Shown here piece after piece: positions 34,778-44,023 of a stretch of 64,000 nucleotides of DNA. Source of the DNA: Anaerolineales bacterium. Its GTDB lineage: Bacteria; Chloroflexota; Anaerolineae; Aggregatilineales; UBA2796. Each line of letters begins with the position of its first letter. Position 1 is the stretch's first letter. The stretch spans positions 310,001-374,000 of the forward strand of contig JABTTZ010000003.1 in the NCBI GenBank assembly GCA_015075625.1, written 5' to 3'. The notes beneath the pieces were generated by a model that was not told the origin of the DNA, did not search any database, and worked only from the letters and a program-made list of their open reading frames with translations. Position numbers and translations under genes: made by a program.

Positions 34778-35178
34778 TGATGATCAACGAAACACTGGCA
34801 GCACTTGTAGCGAAAGCGGCAGAGGGGCGCAGCCGCGCCTATATCCCCTACTCGCATTACGCGGTGGGGGCGGCACTCCTAGACGAGGATGGAACAATCT
34901 ACACCGGCTGCAATGTCGAAAACGCCAGCTATGGCGGGACAATCTGCGCCGAACGGACGGCGCTGGTAAAGGCGGTTAGCGAGGGGGCGCGGCGCTTCAC
35001 GACGATCTGTGTGATGACCGAGAATGGCGGATCGCCGTGCGGGATATGCCGACAGGTACTCTACGAATTCAACCCCGATATGAGCGTGATCCTCGCCAGC
35101 CCAAGCGGGGCGATTGTGAAGATTTATACGCTGCGCGACCTGCTCCCCGATGGGTTTGGGGCGGAGAAACTCCCCTAA
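34774..35178 (+). CDS. cdd: cytidine deaminase
   Basis: A 134-residue enzyme of normal size for homotetrameric cytidine deaminase. Substrate-binding CNVENASYGGT and the catalytic CAERTA (zinc Cys and proton-shuttle Glu) are followed by SPCGICRQVL with the other two zinc Cys. The N-terminal YIPYSHYAVGAAL is also typical. It deaminates cytidine and deoxycytidine in pyrimidine salvage. The ATG overlaps the upstream TGA (ATGA), and two more in-frame ATG codons follow immediately, so translation could begin at any of three adjacent Met codons. Confidence 0.94.
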   Translation: MMMINETLAALVAKAAEGRSRAYIPYSHYAVGAALLDEDGTIYTGCNVENASYGGTICAERTALVKAVSEGARRFTTICVMTENGGSPCGICRQVLYEFNPDMSVILASPSGAIVKIYTLRDLLPDGFGAEKLP

Positions 35179-35317
35179 AGGGGTGGGGGGGGGATGCAGT
35201 GTGGGGCTTCAAGGCGTGTCCGTAACTAGAACATATTTCAAAAACCCCTATTCCCCCTACCCCCTCAGCCCCGCTTGCAAGGAAAGGGGGGGAGATTCCC
35301 TCATTATGGGGCGGGGG

Positions 35318-35365
35318 CAAGCCCCGAAGGGGTGGTTACTCCTAGCCCGCTGCTTTAGCGGCGGG
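35318..35365. repeat. double-hairpin repeat R2, copy 3
   Basis: Same arrangement as at 23623: CCCC-GAA-GGGG then CCCGCTGC-TTTA-GCGGCGGG. It lies 6 bp from the stop of the S1-domain gene and between convergent genes, preceded at 35235-35300 by an R1-like pyrimidine/purine fragment. Confidence 0.75.
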
Positions 35366-35371
35366 CGCATC

Positions 35372-36418
35372 TTAATCCTGCCCATAGCTATACGGGCTAG
35401 GCTGCTCATAAAGGCGGAGGCTCAACCCCAAGCGGCGCGAACGCCCATCAATGTTCAACACGCGGACGCGGACATGTTCGCCTTCCCGAACGACATTGCG
35501 CGGGTGCAGAAAACTCCCCTCGGCAAGCTCAGAGATGTGGATCAGTCCTTCTAGCCCTTCTTCCACGCGGGTGAACGCCCCGAAATCAACGACATTCGTG
35601 ATCACCCCTTCGATAATCTGCCCAATCGTATAGCGGCGCTCCACCGTCTCCCAGGGGTCGGGTTGAAGGCGCTTCAGGCTCAGCGCGACGCGCCCCGCCT
35701 CTTGATTGATCTCCATGACATGGACGCGCACATACTGACCGCGCACCAAAATATCCTCAGGGTGGTTAACACGCCCCCAACTCAGTTCGCTGATGTGGAT
35801 CAAGCCTTCGACGCCGCCCAGATCAACGAACGCGCCAAAATCACAGAGGTTTGTCACCGTGCCGCTGCACACATCGCCCTGTTGAAGGTGATCCAGCAGT
35901 TGGGCGCGTGTCCCCGCCGCCACTTGCGCCGCCCGCTCCGAAAGAATCAGGCGGTTGTTAAGAATATCCAGTTCGATCACGCGCAGGTGAAGGGAAATGC
36001 CAACCCGTGCGGCAAGCTCTGCCCGCCGCGCCGAGCTATCGGGCATGACCGGAAAATTGAGCAGTTGGCTGGCGGGGACAAAGCCGCGCAGGGCGTTCCA
36101 CTCCACCAATAAGCCGCCTCGGTTATGCCCGATCACGGGGAGTTCAATCACGCCATCCTCAACGTACACTTTGCGGGCGATCTCCCAATCATCGGCAGTG
36201 GCGAAGGGGCGTCCCGGCGTGGATGCTTCCAGTTCGTGCCAATCGTCATGACGGCGGGTGTGGGGGAGTTCGGTTTCATCCTCTTGGAGAAGAGATGCCC
36301 AATAACTTTCATCGGGGGGCGGCGGCACATAATCGGCGTGGTCAGTGTCCCGTCCATGTGTTTGTGTGCTGCGTGTGGGGCGATTTGTCCCGTAATGTGT
36401 ACTATTTGACCTGTTCAT
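35372..36418 (-). CDS. rpsA: S1-domain RNA-binding protein (ribosomal protein S1-like)
   Basis: A 348-residue protein with a disordered, charged N-terminus of about 75 residues and three S1 OB-fold domains at roughly 82-160, 181-250 and 268-338. The second and third are canonical: VTNLCDFGAFVDLGGVEGLIHISELSW and VVDFGAFTRVEEGLEGLIHISEL. The first is divergent, as in S1 proteins that use it to dock on the ribosome. Length and domain count match the short S1 forms of Chloroflexota, Cyanobacteria and others. It probably helps mRNA binding in translation. The long polar N-terminal tail is unusual. Confidence 0.85.
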   Translation of the reverse strand: MNRSNSTHYGTNRPTRSTQTHGRDTDHADYVPPPPDESYWASLLQEDETELPHTRRHDDWHELEASTPGRPFATADDWEIARKVYVEDGVIELPVIGHNRGGLLVEWNALRGFVPASQLLNFPVMPDSSARRAELAARVGISLHLRVIELDILNNRLILSERAAQVAAGTRAQLLDHLQQGDVCSGTVTNLCDFGAFVDLGGVEGLIHISELSWGRVNHPEDILVRGQYVRVHVMEINQEAGRVALSLKRLQPDPWETVERRYTIGQIIEGVITNVVDFGAFTRVEEGLEGLIHISELAEGSFLHPRNVVREGEHVRVRVLNIDGRSRRLGLSLRLYEQPSPYSYGQD

Positions 36419-36694
36419 CCAAACCCTTACCGCCTTCGCTCAACCCAATCTCATCGCTACCGTTATGAAATCGGAATTATAGGGGAGGGGAAAGAGGCTT
36501 GTCAATTAACAGCCTGTAGGGTATTGCCTCCTATTGGGCGTTCATGGATTGTTAGTAGATTATGGATATTTTGTCAGAATGGGGTGTCGCCCCCCAACGC
36601 CACATTGATAGGGGTGATCAGCCTTGTGCTACCTTATCTTAGGGCAATTGTGTAGAACCTATTTCAAAATAGTCATTGAAGCTAAAATAGAAGC
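36419..36694. other. 276-bp AT-rich gap before IS remnant
   Basis: No gene is found. The composition is more AT-rich than the surroundings. The last 50 bp (from about 36648, TGTAGAACCTATTTCAAAA) probably belong to the left end of the IS5-type remnant. A similar TAGAACATATTTCAAAA lies at 35227, next to cdd. Confidence 0.5.
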
Positions 36695-37123
36695 ATGAGC
36701 AGACATGATTTAAGCGATGAACAATGGGCGGTGGTTGAACCGCTCATTCCCAAGAAAATGGGTAAACGAGGTCGTCCGCGAAACGACGACCGCCAGACGT
36801 TGAACGGCATTCTGTATGTGCTGAAAACAGGCTGTGCTTGGCGAGACCTGCCCAAGGAGTACGGCTCGGACAGCACGTGCTGGCGACGGTTGAATGAGTG
36901 GTCGCTCGACGGGACATGGGAGCGGATTTGGCGCACGTTCCTGGGCCGGCTGGATGGCGTAGGCAAGACCAAAGTCGGCAAAGGGGCGAAGGTCATGACC
37001 GTGGTCGATGGGAACGGGTTGCCCATCGGCTTGCATGTGGACAGCGCCCAACCCCATAAGCTGAAAGATGATATGAACACGTACCATTTAAGGTCTGCCT
37101 CCGAGGATATTTTTCTCCCATAA
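36695..37123 (+). pseudogene. IS5-family transposase remnant, internally deleted and truncated
   Basis: The first 88 residues match the N-terminal domain of IS5-group transposases: LSDEQWAVVEPLIP, GRPRNDDRQTLNGILYVLKTGCAWRDLP and SDSTCWRRLNEW. After TFLGRLD the reading passes straight to VGKTKVGKGAKVMTVVDGNGLPIG. The segment that normally carries the first catalytic Asp (consensus LDGS) between these blocks is missing. The rest of the DDE domain is lost after VDSAQPHKLKDD. The frame then continues for about 13 residues of unrelated sequence antisense to the small gene at 37088. It cannot encode an active enzyme. Confidence 0.85.
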
Positions 37124-37282
37124 TTCCCCCACCGAGTAATCTTCTAGCCACGTTTGAAAGTCAGCCTTATCCAGCCGGTTGAAGATAGATACACCGTTCT
37201 TGCGTTCGACAACGATCAACGTATTAACCGAACGGAGATTAAAGAAAGATTTTACCCCATTCCATGCATCGCCACTTAACAT
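37088..37282 (-). CDS. small hypothetical protein beside the IS remnant
   Basis: A 64-residue frame ending ADFQTWLEDYSVGELWEKN and LGGRP. The aromatic/acidic end looks like a conserved short protein and not a random frame, but I cannot name the family. Its stop coincides with the point where the IS5-type homology ends, so the insertion or later deletion abutted this gene. It is divergent from the PPC-like gene, sharing the short gap at 37283-37353. Confidence 0.5.
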   Translation of the reverse strand: MLSGDAWNGVKSFFNLRSVNTLIVVERKNGVSIFNRLDKADFQTWLEDYSVGELWEKNILGGRP

Positions 37283-37353
37283 TAGCCATCTATCAGACTG
37301 TACGCCATGTTTTTCCTAATATTTCGCCCCGCCCTCTGTTGAAATCTTGCGTT

Positions 37354-38490
37354 ATGATTCTGCCCATGCGCTACCGATTCGTTCTTCTTCTGTTTCTCCT
37401 CCTTGCCCTTCCCCGTCCCGCACAGGGGCAGGGCGATAATACGATCCTCTATGGGCAAACTGTCAGCGGAAAACTGGATAATGCTACGCCGCGCCTTGTC
37501 TATACCTTTCAGGGAACGGCGGGCGAGATCATTGATGCCAACCTGACGCGGGGGAGCGGCGATCTTGATCCGGTGGTGATCCTTCTCAGTGCGGCGGGCG
37601 AGGTGATCACCCATAATGATGATGGCGGCGGCGGCTTAGCCGCGGCAATCCGAGGGGCGGCGCTCCCCGCAGACGGGGCATACTTCATCGTTGTCGCCCG
37701 TTTTGGGGAAACCTTAGGGACGACAGCGGGCAATTTTTCGCTCACCCTTCAGCGCATTGGCGTGGCAAGTGATCCCGCCCTCATTTCGGGCGGAGCGCAG
37801 CCCATCGGCTTTGATCAGGCGATGGTTGAGGCGCTAGGCGACACCACCCCGCAGCGTTTGTACAGTTTTGCTGCCTTGCGCGGCGATATTATCACGATTG
37901 AGTTGAATCGGATTTCCGGCGATCTCGATCCCGTGCTTATTTTTGCCGACGCCGAAGGTCACGTGATTCTGATTAACGATGAAGACCCTCAAAGCGCTGG
38001 AACGCTTGACGCTGCTATCCGTGATTTTCGCATCGGAAAATCGGGCAATTACCTGATTGGCGTAGAGCGTTTCGGGGGGGCGGCGGGGACAACACAAGGG
38101 GCATTCGCCCTCAGCCTGACGCGGCGGGCGGATGATCAGCTTGGCTTTACGCCCGAACTTGCCGAACAGATTGAAATCGGGGAAATAAAAACGGGCGAGA
38201 TCAGCGATGCGGCAGTCGCCCGTTACTACCTTCTGACAGTGGCGGCGGGCGATGTCCTCACCATTGAAGCGCGGCGCGGCGGCGGTGGGCTTGACCCAAC
38301 CGTGACCCTCCTCGATATTCGTTTGCGGGTGGCGGCACAGCAAGATAGCGGAGCGCGAGGACGTTTCGCCCGTATCACAGCGTTTCGCATCCCAACATCG
38401 GGCGCCTATGTGATCGTCGTCTCGCGCTTTGGCGGGGAGGCGGGGCGCACGAACGGTGGGTACGTGTTGACGGTGAAAACGGGTGACTAA
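37354..38490 (+). CDS. secreted protein with three PPC-like beta-sandwich repeats
   Basis: About 378 residues with a signal peptide (MRYRFVLLLFLLLALPRPAQGQ) and three tandem copies of a domain resembling the bacterial pre-peptidase C-terminal (PPC) module. Each copy has an entry strand ending RLYSF/RLVYTF, a GDLDPVVIL/GDLDPVLIF/GGLDPTVTL block and a GTTAGNF/GTTQGAF/GRTNGGY end. PPC modules usually flank secreted enzymes, but here no catalytic domain is attached. It might bind a surface or another protein. The start at 37354 or 37366 cannot be decided, as neither has a clear ribosome site. The next gene follows after 54 bp. Confidence 0.75.
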   Translation: MILPMRYRFVLLLFLLLALPRPAQGQGDNTILYGQTVSGKLDNATPRLVYTFQGTAGEIIDANLTRGSGDLDPVVILLSAAGEVITHNDDGGGGLAAAIRGAALPADGAYFIVVARFGETLGTTAGNFSLTLQRIGVASDPALISGGAQPIGFDQAMVEALGDTTPQRLYSFAALRGDIITIELNRISGDLDPVLIFADAEGHVILINDEDPQSAGTLDAAIRDFRIGKSGNYLIGVERFGGAAGTTQGAFALSLTRRADDQLGFTPELAEQIEIGEIKTGEISDAAVARYYLLTVAAGDVLTIEARRGGGGLDPTVTLLDIRLRVAAQQDSGARGRFARITAFRIPTSGAYVIVVSRFGGEAGRTNGGYVLTVKTGD

Positions 38491-38544
38491 ACGGCACGCC
38501 GATTCTCACTGGAATGCTACTTTATTCAAAGGAACAATAGTGTT

Positions 38545-41349
38545 GTGACTCGCCTTCGGTTTCTTGCCCTCGCCACAGCCATCATCCTTCTGAGTGCGGT
38601 GTTGCGTCTCGCTGATTTGGATCGTTACCCGCCCGGTCTTCATTACGATGAGGCGGCGGATATGCTCTTAGGGCGGGATACTGCCTTTTATGGCTACAAC
38701 CCCTTTCCCGTCGTCACCGCCTATTCAGGGCGGGAAGCGCTCTTTTACTACCTCTCTGTCCCACTTTTGGGAATTTTCGGGACGCACGTCATGGCGACGC
38801 GCCTGACAAGCGCCTTCCTCGGTATTCTGACAGTGGCGGCGACTATCGCCCTCGGAAAGACGCTTTTTCGAGGGCAGCGGGGACGTTTCGCCCTCCCGCT
38901 TTGGGCGGGGGGCTTTTTGGCGGTGAATGGGGCGCAGGTGTGGCTGACACGGCAGGGGTTTCGCACCAGCCCGCAGCCCCTTCTCGAAGCGCTTTCCTTG
39001 TGGTGTCTCGTCGTTGGGCTGAACAAGATCATCGTCCACCCCGCCATCCCCATCAAACGTATTCCCAGTAGTCTCTTTTGGCTTGCCGCTGCTGGATTCT
39101 TCGGCGGGGCGGCGCTTTATGTCTACATGGCGGCGCGTGTCTTTCCCTTGTGGCTGCTGCTGCCTATTGGCTATGTGATCCTCATTGACAGGGAGCGGCG
39201 CGGGCGCTTGATTCGGGCGACGCTGGTTGTTTTGGGGGCGATGGGAATCGTCGCCTTGCCCATTGCCTTGTTTTACCTGAATCACGCCGATGTCCTCTTA
39301 GATCGCTTGGCGCAGCTTGCCCCCGGCGGGAAAACGGTCACGCTGATGGACAGTCTGCGCCTGCACCTAGAGATGTTTTTCCTGCGGGGTGATCCGCTCC
39401 TCCGCTACAACCTCTATCCTGGACGTCCCTGGTTTGACCCGATCAGTGGCGGGTTATTTGTGATCGGCTTCATTGCAGCGGTGATCGTCCTCCTGCGGCG
39501 GGGGCAAGGCATAGGGCAGCGTTTGGCGGCGGTATTTGTCATTCTCTGTCCGCTGCTGATCGCGCCGAGTGTGATCGCTGTCGGTGGATTGCCGCCTAGC
39601 CATATGCGCTCGGTGGGCATGGTGCCGTTGGTGTTCTTCCTTCCAGCGTGGGGGGCGGTGGCGCTGTGGGAAAGCCTCCCCCGTCTTAGGGGGGAGACAG
39701 TTCAGCGGCGTTTGGGGGCGCTTTTAGGCGGCATTCTGATCCTCGCTCTTGCCCTGAACACATGGGGGGATTACCAAGCGTGGGGGCAAAACCCACAGGT
39801 TTTCTATGATTCAAATGGCGATTACGCCCTCGCCGCCCATTGGCTGGAAAAAAATCACCGTCCGCGAGAAATCATTTACATTGCTTCGGAATATTACAAC
39901 CACCCGACGATCCTCGCCGCGAATATCCCCCATCATCAAGTGCGCTGGCTTATGGCAGATCAGATGATCGTACCCCCCTCCGACGGGGGAACAACACAAG
40001 AAGCGCTCTATATCTTTCCGAAAGCTGTGGGGGTGAATTTCTTCGTGCCGCCGGTGAACATCACCCGCTTGACAGGCGTTGATGGGCAAACAGCAGTGAC
40101 GATTTACTATCTTCCCAAAGGGGATATAAACTGGTTTCAAGAAGAAACTGCCCCTAGCTCCATGACCTTTGGCGGTGTTCTCCGCCGCTGGCAAGGTATA
40201 AGCATAGCTGAGGGGGAGACACCGGGGACGCTCACGCTCGCTAGTTCATGGCGCATCCTGCAAACGCCAGATCGAGACGATCTAGCGCCCGTTTTTCGGC
40301 TGGTCGATGCGGCTGATCCACAGCGGGAAATCGTCCGCGCCAACCCGTACATAGAGCAGACGCGGCGTTGGCTGCCCACCGAAACGCTGCGCCTGTCAAC
40401 GCGACTCTCGCTTCCGTCGGGGTTGCCGCCGGGGGACTATCGTCTACAGGTGGCGTGGGTGGGGCGCACCGATCCCACCCATTACCTCCCAGTATTGGAT
40501 GGGGAGGGGGCATTTCGCGGCATTTGGGAGGAAGGCGGCGTCTATTCCCGCCGGAAGGGGGACACCGCGCCGGAGGGGTTCACCCTTCCAGCAGCGGCGG
40601 TTCGCCTGAGCAGCGGCTTGGTCATTCTACGCCCACCAGACTATCCAGCGGAAGTTGAGCAAGGGGCTAGGTTGCCCCTCACAGTGGATTGGTACGCCGA
40701 GACTATCCCCAGCGATCTTGGTGAGGTGACGATCACTGCCACGGGGACGACAGAAGGAACGCCGCTCACCCTCTATAGGAGGGAGGGGGCGTTCCCCTTT
40801 AGAGAATGGGCGGCAAGGCAAATCGTCACGGCGCACTATGCTGTTCCCATTCCAACGGAAATGCCAGCGGGAGGGTATATGCTGACGCTGCATGTGGGAG
40901 TAGAAAACTACGATCTGGGCGGGTTAGAGGTAATCCGGGTGGAGCGCGATTTCACCCCGCCGGAAAACCCCGCCCCGGTGATCTATACCTTTGGCGGGCA
41001 AATTGATCTCGTCGCTCACACCATCCAGCGCGAGGGGGAGAGCCTCCGCCTTGATCTGATCTGGCAGGCACGGGCGATCCCTGAGCAAGATTACACCACC
41101 TTTGTCCATGTCATCAATGCCGATGGACGGCTTGATAACCAGCAAGACAAGCCGCCATCCCGCCCAACCTCGCGCTGGATTATCGGTGAATACATCCGTG
41201 ACACCTACATCGTGCAGCCGGGCGCAGAAGGCTATACGATTCGCATTGGGCTGTATGTTCAGGACAACGGGCTGCGCCTCCCCGTAACGCTTGTGGATGG
41301 AACGCCCGTCGGGGATTTCGTCGCTTTTCCATCGTCGGCAGTGAAGTAG
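38545..41349 (+). CDS. GT39-like membrane glycosyltransferase with large C-terminal beta region
   Basis: A 934-residue protein with a GTG start. The first 400 residues form a polytopic GT-C module: the first extracytoplasmic loop has DLDRYPPGLHYDEAAD, with the acidic DE pair used by dolichyl/undecaprenyl-phosphate sugar transferases, and YSGREALFYYLSV follows. About ten TM segments are seen up to LGGILILALALNTW. The remaining 500 residues are soluble, beta-rich and extracytoplasmic, with two immunoglobulin-like regions (LPPGDYRLQVAWVG and MPAGGYMLTLHVG). It should glycosylate a surface lipid or protein using a polyprenyl-phosphate sugar. Acceptor unknown. Confidence 0.82.
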   Translation: MTRLRFLALATAIILLSAVLRLADLDRYPPGLHYDEAADMLLGRDTAFYGYNPFPVVTAYSGREALFYYLSVPLLGIFGTHVMATRLTSAFLGILTVAATIALGKTLFRGQRGRFALPLWAGGFLAVNGAQVWLTRQGFRTSPQPLLEALSLWCLVVGLNKIIVHPAIPIKRIPSSLFWLAAAGFFGGAALYVYMAARVFPLWLLLPIGYVILIDRERRGRLIRATLVVLGAMGIVALPIALFYLNHADVLLDRLAQLAPGGKTVTLMDSLRLHLEMFFLRGDPLLRYNLYPGRPWFDPISGGLFVIGFIAAVIVLLRRGQGIGQRLAAVFVILCPLLIAPSVIAVGGLPPSHMRSVGMVPLVFFLPAWGAVALWESLPRLRGETVQRRLGALLGGILILALALNTWGDYQAWGQNPQVFYDSNGDYALAAHWLEKNHRPREIIYIASEYYNHPTILAANIPHHQVRWLMADQMIVPPSDGGTTQEALYIFPKAVGVNFFVPPVNITRLTGVDGQTAVTIYYLPKGDINWFQEETAPSSMTFGGVLRRWQGISIAEGETPGTLTLASSWRILQTPDRDDLAPVFRLVDAADPQREIVRANPYIEQTRRWLPTETLRLSTRLSLPSGLPPGDYRLQVAWVGRTDPTHYLPVLDGEGAFRGIWEEGGVYSRRKGDTAPEGFTLPAAAVRLSSGLVILRPPDYPAEVEQGARLPLTVDWYAETIPSDLGEVTITATGTTEGTPLTLYRREGAFPFREWAARQIVTAHYAVPIPTEMPAGGYMLTLHVGVENYDLGGLEVIRVERDFTPPENPAPVIYTFGGQIDLVAHTIQREGESLRLDLIWQARAIPEQDYTTFVHVINADGRLDNQQDKPPSRPTSRWIIGEYIRDTYIVQPGAEGYTIRIGLYVQDNGLRLPVTLVDGTPVGDFVAFPSSAVK

Positions 41350-41647
41350 AAGGATCGACGGCGCAAATGGGCGCGTTCTCACCCCCTAATAAGGAGGGGA
41401 TTCCCCTTCCCCCAAAACGGGTGTAGAGTATGACAGACACATTCAGCGCATCATCATTATATGATCTCACCTCACGCAGTTGGCTTTGTTTCCCCTGTGT
41501 TTTGGCAAAGGGGTAGCGTGAGGGGAAAGTCCCCTCAAAAATAGGATTCCTCCTTCTCCCCAAAGGGAAAAGGAGGCTAGGGGGATGAGGGGTGCGTAAG
41601 GTGAGTTGTGATCTCTTTGAACCTGCGCAGGCACAGGAGGCTTGGCA
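41350..41647. other. 298-bp intergenic region
   Basis: No gene is seen. At 41552-41595 a fragment related to the dispersed R1 repeats (ccttctccccaaagggaaaa, then a G-rich arm) is present. The strong ribosome site GGAGG for the DUF3592 gene is at the right end. Confidence 0.5.
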
Positions 41648-42613
41648 ATGTTTCAGCCCTATGACACGGACAAGACCGAAAAACCAGAGGCGAAGGAAAA
41701 GCCAAAGGTGATTATGAGCAGTTCCCCGTTTGAGGATTCCCCCAAACGGAAGGCATCGCCAACCGTAGAATCACTCGATTGGCTCGGTCAACTGCGTGAA
41801 AAATATGAGCCAACCATTGAAGGGCAGCGAAGCGAACAAACTAAAAGCGCCTCGTATGGAACGGATTACAGTGGGTCCGCGGCTGACAAAGTGCCGCCGA
41901 ACGCCTTTTTCCTTGTGCCGAAACAAGCCTCCTTTCCCCAAACCCGCAAACTGACCTCGAGCGGCGGGATGGCACTGGTTGTGTTCGGGTTTATTTTTAT
42001 GGTCGCCTTAGGTGGGATGTGGCTTTATGATACCATCCGGGCGAACGCCCGCACCACAAATGGGGTGACAACGACAGCAACGGTGACGAGCCGCACCACC
42101 TCGCGGGGGAGTAAAGGTGGCACAACCTACTATATCCATTACCAGTTCCGTGCTGGCAATGAGCGAGACATTACGATTAAAGAAGCCGTAAATAGCTCGC
42201 TATATTCCCGTGTCTCCAACGGCTCAACGCTTCAGGTACGTTATGCGAAAGATGATCCCTATAATGCCCACCTTGTTGAGAATAGCTACACCAACGGCAT
42301 GGTGATCGCCGGAATCGTTGGATTTCTTGTTGGTGTCCCGATGTTCTTCGGAGGCATTGTTACTTTTAGGCGGCATAAACGCCTCGAACGGCGGGGGATG
42401 GTGCTTGCCGGAAGGCTGACACAGATTCGCGGATCAAGCAGCAAATCTGGCTATACCGTCACCGCCAAATATACCGCCCAAACGCCGGATGGACAGACGC
42501 TGAAGGGATCATCAAGCGCAAATCGTAACGACCTTCGCAAGCAGTCGTTCCCGCCGGTGGGAACAGCCGTCGTTGTTGTTTGGGATGGAAACAAAGCACA
42601 TCGAATGCTTTAA
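41648..42613 (+). CDS. DUF3592-type membrane protein
   Basis: A 321-residue protein. The ATG at 41648 has GGAGG eight bases upstream, which decides it over a TTG at 41642. The N-terminal 95 residues are polar and probably cytoplasmic. TM1 (GMALVVFGFIFMVALGGMWLY) leads to a DUF3592 beta domain (TTATVTSRTTSRGSKGGTTY ... LQVRYAKDDPYNAHLV). TM2 (about residues 218-240) is followed by a second, related beta domain (MVLAGRLTQIRGSSSKSGYTV ... VVVVWDGNKAHRML). The duplicated architecture is visible by eye. Function is not known for the family. Confidence 0.78.
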   Translation: MFQPYDTDKTEKPEAKEKPKVIMSSSPFEDSPKRKASPTVESLDWLGQLREKYEPTIEGQRSEQTKSASYGTDYSGSAADKVPPNAFFLVPKQASFPQTRKLTSSGGMALVVFGFIFMVALGGMWLYDTIRANARTTNGVTTTATVTSRTTSRGSKGGTTYYIHYQFRAGNERDITIKEAVNSSLYSRVSNGSTLQVRYAKDDPYNAHLVENSYTNGMVIAGIVGFLVGVPMFFGGIVTFRRHKRLERRGMVLAGRLTQIRGSSSKSGYTVTAKYTAQTPDGQTLKGSSSANRNDLRKQSFPPVGTAVVVVWDGNKAHRML

Positions 42614-42647
42614 GGTGTAGCCCATACGTCACCCACCCCTATCCTCT

Positions 42648-42671
42648 GTGGGCGCATGGTATGCGCCCTAC
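42648..42671. repeat. GTAGGG-type palindrome, copy 2
   Basis: GTGGGCGCAT and ATGCGCCCTAC form a 9-10-bp stem around GGT, between two convergent genes (stops at 42613 and 42687). It may act as a terminator for both. Confidence 0.55.
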
Positions 42672-42686
42672 ACCGCCGTACCCTCG

Positions 42687-44018
42687 TTAGCGCCTTCCCA
42701 CCAGCGCCAAATCCGCCACCACTGCATCATAGGCATGACCGGACGCATAGACCTTCAGACGGATGATTTTTTCAGGGCGCTTGTTTTCGGGGAGCAGGCT
42801 GAGCAAATCACCGGAATCATAGAGATACCATGTGTCTGGGGTCAGCTTTTCATGGTCTTGCAGGCAGGTATCACAGATCAGCGGGTTGCTATCGACAGGG
42901 GGGCGTAGGGCATAAAAGCCGTGCCGCCAAAACTGCGGTTCGTTGGGGGTATTTCCCTTTGCCAAATATTCCAATTCCAGCATAACCGGACATTCCGAGC
43001 CGCGAATCCCGCAGGTGGTGACATCCTGAAGGCGTATCTTAATGGCGGCGCGAAGCGAAAGGGAAGCGTAACCGGTCACATCCAGAGGAATATCAGGGGT
43101 CAGCCCAAAGGTATAACTACAGCGGCTCTCGGCGTGATCCAAACCCTCCCCGATGCGCCGCATCCTCAACACGACGGCGTTGTTGTAAAGCGTTCGCCCA
43201 ATCGCCCCTTGCGGTTCGTTTTGTTTATTTGCCTGGCTTGTACACGCCCACCCAATGGGTAGGGCGGAATTTGTCTCAATATCGCTTAAGCTACCAAAAT
43301 TCGCGTTCAAGAGTTCGTCGTTGACACCCTGCGCCGCAAAGACTTGGGCATTTTCGTTCTCGCCCTGAGCAATAATGAACTGCCCGCTGCTGACAGGGCT
43401 TTCACCCCCATTCACGGCATAAAGGGCAGCGACACCCTCCCACGCGGTAAGGATCGTTCGCCCTTCAACAACCTCTAAGCGGAACTTTCCGGCTTGGCTG
43501 AACCGCGCCTCTCCCGATGGGGTGCGGATGGTCATCCGTAAGGGATGGGCAAGGTTAGGGGGTATTTCCACCGCAAAGCGTCCCGCCGCCGCCCCAAAGC
43601 TGATCTCATAGCCGCCGCTGCTCCACTCAAAGCGAGGACGCACCCCGTTGTTAAGGGTGATTGTGCTTTCTTGGAGTAGGTAGAGGGTGGCGATCACGCG
43701 CTCGGCATAATTATCTTGGATAATCACCTGTCCCTGTGTGCCGGAATCGAGAAGAAAGAGGGTGTTGGCACCGACGCGCTCAGTTCGTCCGATAACGGTA
43801 CTTGTTCCATCGGGAAGGCGAATATCCACCCGCCCTCGGCTGACGGCAAGAGTCATGTCCATGTCGATTTGCGACTCGAACAAAAACCAGTGGGCGAACG
43901 CCGCCCCGCTGACCGACAAGGCGCAAAAGACGACAAAGCCCGCCAAAAGAATCACCCAAGCCACCGCTTGCGGATGGCTCAGGTGGTACGGTTTGGCGGT
44001 CTTAACGGTTGAAGTCAT
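42687..44018 (-). CDS. membrane-anchored FecR-like protein
   Basis: A 443-residue protein with one TM anchor near residues 19-42 (AVAWVILLAGFVVFCALSVSG). The extracytoplasmic region starts with a FecR-like beta domain: LAVSRGRVDIRLPDGTSTVIGRTERV, RFAVEIPPN, then FRLEVVEGRTILTAWEGVAALY and VSSGQFIIA. The last 190 residues hold a carbohydrate-binding-like beta sandwich with four Cys (TTCGIRGSEC and CDTCLQDH). Unlike true FecR there is no adjacent ECF sigma factor. It is last in a minus-strand run with acylphosphatase, HEAT and RseP genes. Confidence 0.68.
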   Translation of the reverse strand: MTSTVKTAKPYHLSHPQAVAWVILLAGFVVFCALSVSGAAFAHWFLFESQIDMDMTLAVSRGRVDIRLPDGTSTVIGRTERVGANTLFLLDSGTQGQVIIQDNYAERVIATLYLLQESTITLNNGVRPRFEWSSGGYEISFGAAAGRFAVEIPPNLAHPLRMTIRTPSGEARFSQAGKFRLEVVEGRTILTAWEGVAALYAVNGGESPVSSGQFIIAQGENENAQVFAAQGVNDELLNANFGSLSDIETNSALPIGWACTSQANKQNEPQGAIGRTLYNNAVVLRMRRIGEGLDHAESRCSYTFGLTPDIPLDVTGYASLSLRAAIKIRLQDVTTCGIRGSECPVMLELEYLAKGNTPNEPQFWRHGFYALRPPVDSNPLICDTCLQDHEKLTPDTWYLYDSGDLLSLLPENKRPEKIIRLKVYASGHAYDAVVADLALVGRR

Positions 44019-44023
44019 CGCGT

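Noticed and set aside
23623-35365. Regularly structured repeats considered as a CRISPR array
   Set aside because: The units are kilobases apart with no spacer periodicity and no cas genes in the window.
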